The translations under genes and the position numbers were made by a program. A stretch of 64,000 nt of DNA from Jeotgalibacillus sp. S-D1. Lineage in GTDB: Bacteria; Bacillota; Bacilli; Bacillales; Jeotgalibacillaceae. Below are positions 1 through 6,727 of this stretch, one piece after another (the first letter of the stretch is position 1; each line of letters opens with the position of its first letter). A model generated the notes under the pieces. That model was not told the origin of the DNA. It searched no databases and saw only the letters and a program-made list of their open reading frames with translations. The DNA lies in assembly GCF_004358665.1 (NCBI RefSeq), contig NZ_SMZR01000004.1, positions 247,802-311,801 on the forward strand, read 5' to 3'.

Positions 1-621
1 CCTTATTGGCCCTATTGGAGCTCTCATTAATGTAGTCACTCCTGATAAAGCAGAAATAAATGAATATTTATGCCACATATCCTGATTAATATTTTCACTT
101 AATCTAAATGAGGCGCGGGTATCACTAAATGCAGCCTGCAATTTTAAAATGCGCTCGCTCTTATTGCCGCTGCGTTCACCAAAGAGCAGGTCATGGATAG
201 GACTCGACTGGACAATCGTTCCCTCTGAATCCAATGTCGTTTCGATAAAGCAAAGGCCTCCGAGTACTGCTTCATCACCAAATGCCTGAATCAATTCATC
301 AACATGGGCAATACCATTCAGCAAAGGGAGGATCATGGTATGTTCCCCAACAAAGGGCTTAATATCATTAATTGCTCCGTTTAACTGGTATGATTTAGTT
401 GTTAGAAGGACGACATCAAACAATTCGCCAGTCTCCTCGCTGGTCATTAATTTCGGAGTGACAGAAAAATCCCCGTGGATACTTTTTATTTGCAGCCCTG
501 TTTTCAATAGCTGGTTTTTTCTATTTTCACGTACCAAAAAGGTAACGTCTTCTCCTTTTTCTGCCAAACGTCCGCCAAAGTATCCCCCAATGGCTCCTGC
601 ACCAACGACTAAAATTTTCAT
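1..621 (-). CDS. panE: 2-dehydropantoate 2-reductase, 3' end outside the window
   Basis: Ketopantoate reductase reduces ketopantoate to pantoate with NADPH in coenzyme A synthesis, in the cytoplasm. The first 207 codons are visible, of about 300 usual for the family. The start at 621 opens with a Rossmann nucleotide-binding motif (GAGAIGGYFGGR), which is typical of the ApbA/PanE family. The frame stays open to the window edge and the last visible residues (MRAPIGPIR) resemble the C-terminal helical domain. It is transcribed away from the next gene. Bacillales often carry two or more PanE paralogues, so this may be an isozyme or a related 2-oxoacid reductase. Confidence 0.82.
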   Translation of the reverse strand, partial: MKILVVGAGAIGGYFGGRLAEKGEDVTFLVRENRKNQLLKTGLQIKSIHGDFSVTPKLMTSEETGELFDVVLLTTKSYQLNGAINDIKPFVGEHTMILPLLNGIAHVDELIQAFGDEAVLGGLCFIETTLDSEGTIVQSSPIHDLLFGERSGNKSERILKLQAAFSDTRASFRLSENINQDMWHKYSFISALSGVTTLMRAPIGPIR

Positions 622-811
622 TCTCCATCCCTCATTTCTCTATAGTTAATTAAATAATAAGCTATCTTGAGCGATAATCCCAAAGAAAGCCTTTCCATTA
701 AAATAATTCATCTGTTCCATTGAACAAATCAAGGCACTGAACTGTATAAAAGAATATAGCGCAAAATGCGAATAGATGCAGCCTTAACAAATGCTCAAAT
801 TCCAAGAAAAA

Positions 812-840
812 CGAAACCTTTACGAATGCAAATACGTCTT
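812..840 (+). promoter_or_regulatory. ECF-sigma type promoter upstream of the DUF1002 gene
   Basis: The -35 element CGAAAC (812-817) and -10 element CGTCTT (835-840) are separated by 17 bases. GAAAC plus CGTC is the signature of Bacillus extracytoplasmic-function sigma factors, especially sigma-M/X. B. subtilis ypuA is, as I recall, a sigma-M regulon gene, which supports the reading. The predicted transcript would have a leader of about 100 bases. The rest of the 325-base gap (622-946) is AT-rich and shows nothing else I can support. Confidence 0.6.
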
Positions 841-946
841 ATTAGTCGAGGTATTGATAGTGAAAAAATCCTCCTCAGTGTGTAAAAGGGTATGAAACTG
901 CTGAGAAAAATAAAATGAGAGTTTATAAGAAAAGGAGATTCATATC

Positions 947-1885
947 ATGATCAAACGGATTATCATGTTTTCTTTAGCTTTAATTCTGTCACTTAATCTT
1001 GGGATAAGCGGTGTTTCAGCCGCTGACGGTCAAAAAAATGAAGATAGCATCAATGAAAAATTCGGTTTGCCTATTGTTGTTTTAGGCGGAACATTATCTG
1101 AAAGTCAAAAAGAAGAAGTTCGAAAAATGCTTGGTGTAACCAACCCTGAAATGGTGGAAGAAGTAACGGTTACAGGAGAAGACCTGGTTCGCTACATTGA
1201 TGGAGAGGACCGAAATGCACGGATGTATTCATCTGCTAAAATCACCCGGCAAGAAGAGGGTGAAGGACTGGTAATTGAACGGGTAAACCCTGAAAATATT
1301 ACCGAAGTAACGGATACAATGTATGCCAACGCATTGCTTACAGCAGGAATTGAAAATGCAACAGTGGAAGTGGCTTCACCCGTGAAGGTCAGCGGACACT
1401 CAGCACTAACCGGTATTTATAAAGCGTATGAAGCAAGCGGAGAAGAGCTTGATACAGCGCGTCTTGAAGTGGCAAATGATGAGTTGAACCTTGCTACTGA
1501 CCTTGCTGAGGAAGAAGGAATTGAACAGGAGAAAGTAAGTGAGCTTCTTGCTGAAATTAAACAGGCGATTGCCGATCAAAATCCTGCAACCCGTGAGGAT
1601 GTAGAGAAAATCGTTGAAGAACAGCTGGCTAGTCTTAATATCAACTTGAGCGAAGAGGATCGCCAGCGCCTAATTGATTTATTTGAACAAATGAGAAACT
1701 TAAACATCAACTTTGACAATGTTTCAGAGCAGCTTGGAAAGCTTTCTGATACGATTCAGGAAAAGCTTGGCGAGGTCGTAAATAATGAAGGATTCTGGCA
1801 AGGCGTCAAAGATTTTTTCCAAAGCTTCATTGATGGCGTTTCGGGATTATTTAACGGTGGCAGTGAAGAAGAGCCAGCCAGTTAA
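947..1885 (+). CDS. ypuA: Exported DUF1002 protein, YpuA-like
   Basis: The function is unknown; DUF1002 proteins are exported Firmicute proteins linked to cell-envelope stress through sigma-M in B. subtilis. The 312-residue product starts with a clear signal peptide (Lys-Arg, a hydrophobic stretch to about residue 22, then VSAAD), so it is probably secreted or wall-associated. The DUF1002 core covers roughly residues 35-210. The rest (210-295) is helical and charged, with a short Gly/Ser/Glu tail. The start is fixed by AAAGGAG seven to nine bases upstream. It is a single-gene unit with its own ECF-type promoter and terminator. Confidence 0.85.
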   Translation: MIKRIIMFSLALILSLNLGISGVSAADGQKNEDSINEKFGLPIVVLGGTLSESQKEEVRKMLGVTNPEMVEEVTVTGEDLVRYIDGEDRNARMYSSAKITRQEEGEGLVIERVNPENITEVTDTMYANALLTAGIENATVEVASPVKVSGHSALTGIYKAYEASGEELDTARLEVANDELNLATDLAEEEGIEQEKVSELLAEIKQAIADQNPATREDVEKIVEEQLASLNINLSEEDRQRLIDLFEQMRNLNINFDNVSEQLGKLSDTIQEKLGEVVNNEGFWQGVKDFFQSFIDGVSGLFNGGSEEEPAS

Positions 1886-1894
1886 TAGCAATTA

Positions 1895-1929
1895 AAAGCA
1901 GGCGGACAAATGAGTCCACCTGCTTTTTT
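1895..1929 (+). terminator. Rho-independent terminator of the DUF1002 gene
   Basis: A 13-bp stem (AAAGCAGGCGGAC with GTCCACCTGCTTT, one G-U pair) and a 6-base loop are followed by a T run. Confidence 0.9.
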
Positions 1930-1999
1930 GTTTGCCGTGAAACCTTCAGCTCCGCTGGTTCGTATAGTAAATAAAGGAATAATCAAGGGGAGATGCAGG

Positions 2000-2164
2000 A
2001 TGTATAATTCCGGAGACATAATATTTCAAATAATAATGCTGCTTATGCTGGCAGGATTTATCACTGCGGTTGTTTTAATTGTGAAAGGATTTTTTCAGCG
2101 CAGTAAACAGCTTGATCGAATAGAAAAATTGCTTGTTGAAATGAAAAATCGGGGAAAAGATTAA
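2000..2164 (+). CDS. Small single-pass membrane protein, DUF4083-like
   Basis: This 54-residue protein has one transmembrane helix (about residues 8-30) followed by a charged cytoplasmic tail (QRSKQLDRIEKLLVEMKN). That layout is typical of DUF4083 small membrane proteins of Bacillales. The ATG at 2000 follows GGGGAGATGCAGG, a usable ribosome binding site. A longer reading from 1910 would run through the preceding terminator and is rejected. The function is unknown. Confidence 0.65.
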   Translation: MYNSGDIIFQIIMLLMLAGFITAVVLIVKGFFQRSKQLDRIEKLLVEMKNRGKD

Positions 2165-2284
2165 AAAAAGAACGGTTCATTTTCGCTCCCAAAAGCGAGC
2201 GGTGCTCTCTTCGATGGGGTATCACCGGGGGTTTTGGAGAAAAAATCAAGAGCTGGTTTGAAAAGATTATAGGTAAAAGGACAC

Positions 2285-2410
2285 AACCCGCTGATTAAGT
2301 GCACGCAGGCTTCGATAAGAGTGGTAAACCCGCGGATAACGTCCTCGGAGACTTCGAATCAACACCAAAACCTGCGGATAACGAGGCTGAAGCCTTCGAT
2401 ACGGTTTATA
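2285..2410. repeat. Three tandem 42-bp degenerate repeats
   Basis: Units begin at 2285, 2327 and 2369, giving an exact 42-bp period. Each starts AACC(C/T)GC(T/G)GAT(T/A)A and carries CTTCGA about 28 bases in, while the other positions differ freely. The array sits directly downstream of the nrdB terminator. The length is a multiple of three, but no credible protein frame crosses it. Confidence 0.6.
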
Positions 2411-2413
2411 CAT

Positions 2414-2445
2414 AAAAAAGCCCTGACGAACATGTTCGTCAGGGC
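2414..2445 (-). terminator. Terminator of the nrdAB operon
   Basis: A nearly perfect palindrome (GCCCTGACGAA / TTCGTCAGGGC, 2420-2445) is followed on the minus strand by a T run (2414-2419). Confidence 0.92.
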
Positions 2446-2469
2446 AGCTTCTTTTTACAATGTAACTCC

Positions 2470-3519
2470 TTACAGATCGTCAAATCCATTATCATCAGAG
2501 GTTTTCGTATATTGACGTGATTTTTGCTCGAAAAAGTCGGTTTTGCCTTGATCGACCTCCTGGTAGGCGACAATCCATCGTAATGGATTTTTAACAGGTG
2601 CATCCGGAAACACATTTCGCCCGTGTCCAAGTTGATTGCAGCGTTTATTGGCCATGTATTGGATATATTGTGTAAGTTCATCCATGGTAATGCCGTCAAA
2701 TTGATCGCCGATTATTTCACGGCCCCAGGCGATTTCAAGCTCAGCGCCTTCACGAAAAGCGGCAACTGTAAAGTCATGATGAGCTGCCGAGTTGATTTCA
2801 GGATGCTCATGCAGCAATTCTTTGTAGATCTTTTCAAATAACCCTACATGAATTTGTTCATCACGGTTAATATAGTTGATCATGGTGGAAGTGGACACCA
2901 TTTTTTGATTTCTTGCCAGATTGTAAATGAATGCGAATCCGGAGTAAAAGAACAGTCCTTCTAAAATGACGTCATAAACGATGGACTGTGCAAAGTGCTC
3001 AACAGAGGGCTCCTCTGCAAATGCCTGATAGCCATTTGTCACAAAATCATTTCTTTTTCGAAGGGTCGGCTCCGTACGCCAGTAATCAAATACTTCCTTT
3101 TGCTGCTGCTGGGAAACAAGGCTTGATAGTACATAAGAATAAGAGTGATTATGAATGACCTCCTGCTGCGCAAGCATAATCATTAACGCATTCAGGGATG
3201 AATCAGTCAGATAGTCCGCCACTTTCCCGGCGTAATCGGATTGAATGCTGTCGAGCAGCGCTAACAGGCCGATGATTTTAAGAAAAGCGTTTTGTTCTGC
3301 CTCGGACAGCTGCTGGAACTGTTTAATATCATTTCCCATATTGATTTCAAAAGGCGTCCAGAAATTTGACAGCATGGTTTTATATTTAGGATAGGCCCAT
3401 GAATAGCGTACATCATCCCAGTTCAGGACGTTCGAGCTTTTTCCGTTCACAATGCCGGTGGATCGATTGGGTGCATTTCCATCCATGATCGATCGCGGCT
3501 TTAGCTGGTTTGCAGTCAT
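2470..3519 (-). CDS. nrdB: Class I ribonucleotide reductase, beta (radical) subunit
   Basis: The 349-residue beta subunit houses the di-metal centre and tyrosyl radical that start ribonucleoside-diphosphate reduction. Metal ligands and the radical site align with E. coli NrdB: Asp90 in LLDSIQ, Glu120 and His123 in QQEVIHNHSY with radical Tyr127, a Glu in DVILEGLFFY, and Glu/His in RDEQIHVGLFE. It is therefore a canonical tyrosyl-radical enzyme rather than a radical-less variant. The start follows AAGGAGG, 12 bases after nrdA, and the two are co-transcribed. No nrdI lies beside it, which argues for class Ia-like chemistry over class Ib, but genes elsewhere cannot be excluded. In Bacillus the family is often named NrdF. 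Confidence 0.93.
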   Translation of the reverse strand: MTANQLKPRSIMDGNAPNRSTGIVNGKSSNVLNWDDVRYSWAYPKYKTMLSNFWTPFEINMGNDIKQFQQLSEAEQNAFLKIIGLLALLDSIQSDYAGKVADYLTDSSLNALMIMLAQQEVIHNHSYSYVLSSLVSQQQQKEVFDYWRTEPTLRKRNDFVTNGYQAFAEEPSVEHFAQSIVYDVILEGLFFYSGFAFIYNLARNQKMVSTSTMINYINRDEQIHVGLFEKIYKELLHEHPEINSAAHHDFTVAAFREGAELEIAWGREIIGDQFDGITMDELTQYIQYMANKRCNQLGHGRNVFPDAPVKNPLRWIVAYQEVDQGKTDFFEQKSRQYTKTSDDNGFDDL

Positions 3520-3531
3520 TTTATTTCCTCC

Positions 3532-5802
3532 TTAGCTTGAGCAGCTTTCACAGTCTTCAATTGAATCCACATCTGAAGTGGAACGCACATAATAGGTGGT
3601 TTTTAAACCCGATTCCCATGCGTGGAGATGCAAAGCAAGCAGTTCCTTAGCTTTGATGGTGTTTTTTACATATAAGTTAAACGATATAGCCTGATCGATA
3701 TGGCGCTGCCGTTTTGCGTTTTGGCGAATACTCCAGTGCTGGTCAATGAGATAAACAGATTGATAATACCAGATTGTTTCCGGCCCAAGATCAGGTGCTG
3801 TTACAGGTATGCGGTAATCCTTTTTCTCCTCTGAATATTGCTTTCTGAAAATCGGATCGATGCTGGCTGTCGATCCGGCAATAATGGATGTTGACGAATT
3901 AGGAGCAACGGCCATCAGGTAGCCGTTTCGAATGCCCTCATTAGAGACATCTTCCTTTAGCTGCTGCCAGCGCGGAGAAGTGTAGTTTCGTTTGGAGAAA
4001 TAATCCCCGCTGTGCCATTCAGATCCTTCAAACACAGGATACGATTCTTTTTCTCTTGAAAGCTCCATACTGGCCTTGATCGTCAGATAACTGATCTCTT
4101 CATATAAATCGTCGCAGAAACGAACCGCTTCCTCACTTTCCCATCGAATGCCCTTACGTGCGAGAAGGTGGTGCCATCCAAACGTGCCGAGTCCGATACT
4201 GCGGTACTTTTGGTTTGTAATCTTTGCTTGCGGCACTGGCAGTGTATTTTCCTCAATGACATTATCAAGCATGCGCACCTGTATGGAAACAAGTCTGGGC
4301 AGAACATCTGCCAGGTAAGCCCGTGCTAATGAAATGGAAGAAAGATTGCATACCACAAAGTCGCCCGGTGTTTTAACGGTAATAATGGATCCATCCTTAA
4401 CGTACTCTTCAGTAATTGTAGTCGCACTCATGTTTTGCATAATTTCCGTACAAAGATTGCTGCAGTAGATCATTCCTTTATGCTGGTTGGGATTCAGCCG
4501 GTTCACTGTGTCCCGGTAGAACATATAAGGCGTTCCGGTTTCAAGCTGAGAAATCATAATCGATTTCATGATGTCAATTGCCGGTACACTGCGGCGTGAG
4601 AGGACAGGGTGATCCACGCATTCCCGGTATTTGTCACGAAAGCTTCCCCGGCCTTCACTTTCATCAAAATAGTCTTCAAGTGAATACCCCATTACATTTC
4701 TTACCTCATGGGGATCAAACAGATGCCACTCGCCACGTTGTTCAACAGCCTCCATAAATAAATCCGGGATGGTTACACCTGTAAACAGGTCATGAGTCCG
4801 CAATCGTTCATCACCATTATTTAAACGAACATCCAGAAAAGAAAAAATATCCTTATGCCAGACATCTAAATAAACCGCCACAGCCCCTTTACGCTGCCCC
4901 AGCTGATCGACACTGACAGCTGTGTTATTCAGCTGCTTCATCCATGGAATGACACCGGAGGAGGTACCTTTAAATCCTTTAATATCACTGCCTCTGGAAC
5001 GGATTTTGCCAAGGTAGACCCCCAATCCGCCACCATTTTTACTGAGTGTAGCTACATCTGTATTAGAATCATAAATACTGCGCAAATCATCTTCCACTGT
5101 GTCAATAAAGCAGCTGGACAGCTGGCCATAGCTTTTGCCTGCGTTCGAGAGTGTAGGAGTCGCTACAGTCATATATAAATTTGAAAGTGCCCAATAGGCT
5201 TCTTTGATTAATGATAGTCGTTTTTCTTTATTCTCCTTCATCATAAGTGTCATCGCAATAATCATAAAACGCTCCTGAGGAAGCTCTGCTGTTTCCTTTT
5301 TACGTGTTCTTGCAAGATACCGGTCCGCGAGGGTAACCAGACCGATGTAGGTAAAGAGCCGGTCCTTTGTTGGATCGATAAAGGATCCGATCTCCTCAAC
5401 TTCTTCTCTGCTGTATGCTTCAAGCAGCTTGGGTGAATAAAGTTTTTTATCAGTAAGCAGCCGGACCAGTTCATAAAAAGAGCCATATGGCTGATCGGGT
5501 TCATAACTTCTTGTGCGGGCTGCCTGATCATACAGGCGGTCAAGATATAAGTCAGCCGCTAAATAAGTCCAATCAGGCTCTTCAATCGAAATTTGATCAA
5601 GTGAAGCCAGAATCATTAGCTGAGTTGCCTGATGTAATGAATACGATTGCTTGTGAGTCAGCTGCTGTTTTATTTTATGAATGACAGAATCTGTTTTTAA
5701 TAAAGGGAATCGTTCAAATTTTTCTTCATAGTAAGCGGCCAGCTGCTCCGTATTCCATTGATGCAGCTCGTAATAGGCAGGTGTTCTTTCGGTTGTTGTC
5801 AT
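3532..5802 (-). CDS. nrdA: Class I ribonucleotide reductase, alpha (catalytic) subunit
   Basis: This is the catalytic subunit that reduces NDPs to dNDPs. The product is 756 residues from the start at 5802, preceded by GGAGG seven bases upstream; a start six codons earlier would overlap that site. The active-site set is visible: Cys231 (SSCF), Asn449-Cys451-Glu453 (CSNLCTE, thiyl radical site), Cys485 (VVCNLSS), the YYVRS radical-transfer tyrosines, and the C-terminal shuttle pair CESCSS. No N-terminal ATP-cone is obvious. At 756 residues it is longer than typical NrdE (about 700). It is first in the operon, behind an NrdR-type promoter and a B12 riboswitch. Confidence 0.95.
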   Translation of the reverse strand: MTTTERTPAYYELHQWNTEQLAAYYEEKFERFPLLKTDSVIHKIKQQLTHKQSYSLHQATQLMILASLDQISIEEPDWTYLAADLYLDRLYDQAARTRSYEPDQPYGSFYELVRLLTDKKLYSPKLLEAYSREEVEEIGSFIDPTKDRLFTYIGLVTLADRYLARTRKKETAELPQERFMIIAMTLMMKENKEKRLSLIKEAYWALSNLYMTVATPTLSNAGKSYGQLSSCFIDTVEDDLRSIYDSNTDVATLSKNGGGLGVYLGKIRSRGSDIKGFKGTSSGVIPWMKQLNNTAVSVDQLGQRKGAVAVYLDVWHKDIFSFLDVRLNNGDERLRTHDLFTGVTIPDLFMEAVEQRGEWHLFDPHEVRNVMGYSLEDYFDESEGRGSFRDKYRECVDHPVLSRRSVPAIDIMKSIMISQLETGTPYMFYRDTVNRLNPNQHKGMIYCSNLCTEIMQNMSATTITEEYVKDGSIITVKTPGDFVVCNLSSISLARAYLADVLPRLVSIQVRMLDNVIEENTLPVPQAKITNQKYRSIGLGTFGWHHLLARKGIRWESEEAVRFCDDLYEEISYLTIKASMELSREKESYPVFEGSEWHSGDYFSKRNYTSPRWQQLKEDVSNEGIRNGYLMAVAPNSSTSIIAGSTASIDPIFRKQYSEEKKDYRIPVTAPDLGPETIWYYQSVYLIDQHWSIRQNAKRQRHIDQAISFNLYVKNTIKAKELLALHLHAWESGLKTTYYVRSTSDVDSIEDCESCSS

Positions 5803-5830
5803 AATGCATCCTCCGTCCATTTTTAAGCAT

Positions 5831-5858
5831 AAAAAAATCCACTCGGCTGGGAGCGGAA
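5831..5858 (-). terminator. Riboswitch-controlled attenuator terminator before nrdA
   Basis: Read on the minus strand, TCCGCTC-CCAGCC-GAGTGGA forms a 7-bp stem (one G-U) followed by seven T residues. It lies between the riboswitch and the nrdA ribosome binding site. A competing stem pairs 5899-5916 with 5856-5867 plus 5876-5880. It uses the first bases of the terminator stem (5856-5857), so it can serve as the antiterminator. Confidence 0.82.
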
Positions 5859-5945
5859 GGCAGGATGCGAGAAACGGAAGCCGGAAAGGATTCAGTTACT
5901 TCCTCATCCTACCTTCTCAATTCCCGAAGAAGATAGCACGTTACT

Positions 5946-6098
5946 AAATAGACAGGTCTCCTGACTCATGCTTACAGCAGCTCGCAACCCTTCCCGTGAT
6001 GATTTCACAGTGGATTGTTGCAAACTTAGCATTTACAGTTGCGGGGACAGCTCTGGATTTTCACCAGATTCCCTATTAAGCCTCTAAGGCATCTATTT
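5946..6098 (-). promoter_or_regulatory. Cobalamin (B12) riboswitch
   Basis: On the minus strand the RNA has the conserved cobalamin aptamer segments. These are GGGAA-TCTGGTG-AAAATCCAGAGC, then GCTGTCCCCGCAACTGTAA, then CCACTG and GGGAAGG, and finally the B12 box AGTCAGGAGACCTGTC (5951-5966). Closing stem P1 is perfect: AAATAGA (6092-6098) with TCTATTT (5946-5952). It precedes nrdAB with a terminator as expression platform. B12 binding should therefore switch off the B12-independent reductase. Confidence 0.93.
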
Positions 6099-6107
6099 AT
6101 ATGGAAT

Positions 6108-6154
6108 GTACTATATGTAGTGTTTAATCTAGTTTTGATTACTAAATATGGTGT
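6108..6154 (-). promoter_or_regulatory. Paired NrdR boxes
   Basis: Two 16-bp sites match the NrdR consensus ACACWATATATWGTGT: 6108-6123 (minus strand ACACTACATATAGTAC) and 6139-6154 (ACACCATATTTAGTAA). Their centres are 31 bp apart, about three helical turns, the usual spacing of cooperative NrdR pairs. The upstream box covers the predicted transcription start, as expected for repression. Confidence 0.85.
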
Positions 6155-6156
6155 TT

Positions 6157-6185
6157 AGTATAATGCATTTTTTGTGATGTGACAA
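6157..6185 (-). promoter_or_regulatory. nrdAB promoter
   Basis: On the minus strand, -35 TTGTCA (6185-6180) and -10 TATACT (6162-6157) are spaced by 17 bases. Transcription should start near 6150, inside the proximal NrdR box, and read through the riboswitch. Confidence 0.8.
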
Positions 6186-6279
6186 TCAAAAAGATAAAGA
6201 GAATGCGGGGAAATGATGGTTCATTCGACAAAAAGCACGTAACTGTAAGGGAAATAATGAAAAATAATTCTTAAAACGT

Positions 6280-6336
6280 TTGACCAAATGTATAATTCAG
6301 CATACACTATAATCAAACAATCAAATGAATGTTTGA
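6280..6336 (+). promoter_or_regulatory. cad promoter and CadC-type operator
   Basis: -35 TTGACC (6280-6285) and -10 TACACT (6303-6308) are 17 bases apart; TATAAT at 6308 is an alternative -10. Overlapping the start region is the 16-bp inverted repeat TCAAATGAATGTTTGA (6321-6336). It has the same TCAAA-N6-TTTGA layout as the cad operator of staphylococcal pI258. Repression by the adjacent CadC is the natural inference. Confidence 0.7.
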
Positions 6337-6350
6337 ATGAGGTGAAATTG

Positions 6351-6722
6351 ATGGTAAAAAAAGATAAAGAGACCAGTGAATTGGAATCATGTGAAGTATA
6401 TATATTTGATGACGTAAAAGTAGACAGGGTCAAACCAAGAGTTAATGAAGTAAATGGGGTGGAGCTGCTTTTTAAAGCGCTGTCGGATGCAACACGGTTA
6501 AAAATAGCCTACGCCCTGACAATTGAAGAGGAACTTTGCGTTTGTGACGTTGCAAATATAATTGGCTCCACTACAGCAACTGCGTCACATCATTTACGGC
6601 TTCTACGTAATATGGGATTAGCAAAGTATCGAAAAAAGGGGAAAATGGTATTTTATTCATTAGCAGATGAACATGTTCATCAACTGGTTTCGATCGCGCT
6701 GATCCATTCAAAAGAGGGGTGA
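6351..6722 (+). CDS. cadC: ArsR/SmtB-family metal-sensing repressor, CadC-like
   Basis: This 123-residue winged-helix repressor should release the cad operator when it binds Cd, Pb or Zn. The helix-turn-helix follows the metal motif ELCVCD (Cys63, Cys65; the alpha3N site) and reads ATASHHLRLLRNMG. The N-terminal arm supplies Cys14 (CEVYIFD), but the second arm cysteine of staphylococcal CadC (Cys11) is Ile18 here. Published work found Cys11 dispensable in CadC, so sensing is probably retained. The start at 6351 follows GAGGTG. It is followed six bases later by cadA and is probably autoregulated. Confidence 0.9.
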   Translation: MVKKDKETSELESCEVYIFDDVKVDRVKPRVNEVNGVELLFKALSDATRLKIAYALTIEEELCVCDVANIIGSTTATASHHLRLLRNMGLAKYRKKGKMVFYSLADEHVHQLVSIALIHSKEG

Positions 6723-6727
6723 TATCG

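Noticed and set aside
335..649. Plus-strand frame opposite panE
   Set aside because: It overlaps a clear ketopantoate reductase on the other strand and has no ribosome binding site.
2165..2284. Another REP-like copy starting GGTTCATTTTCGCT
   Set aside because: Only the first bases match; the rest shares neither the internal motif nor a closing end, so I do not call it.
2321..2515. 64-residue plus-strand frame
   Set aside because: It runs through the degenerate 42-bp repeats, the nrd terminator and the end of nrdB.
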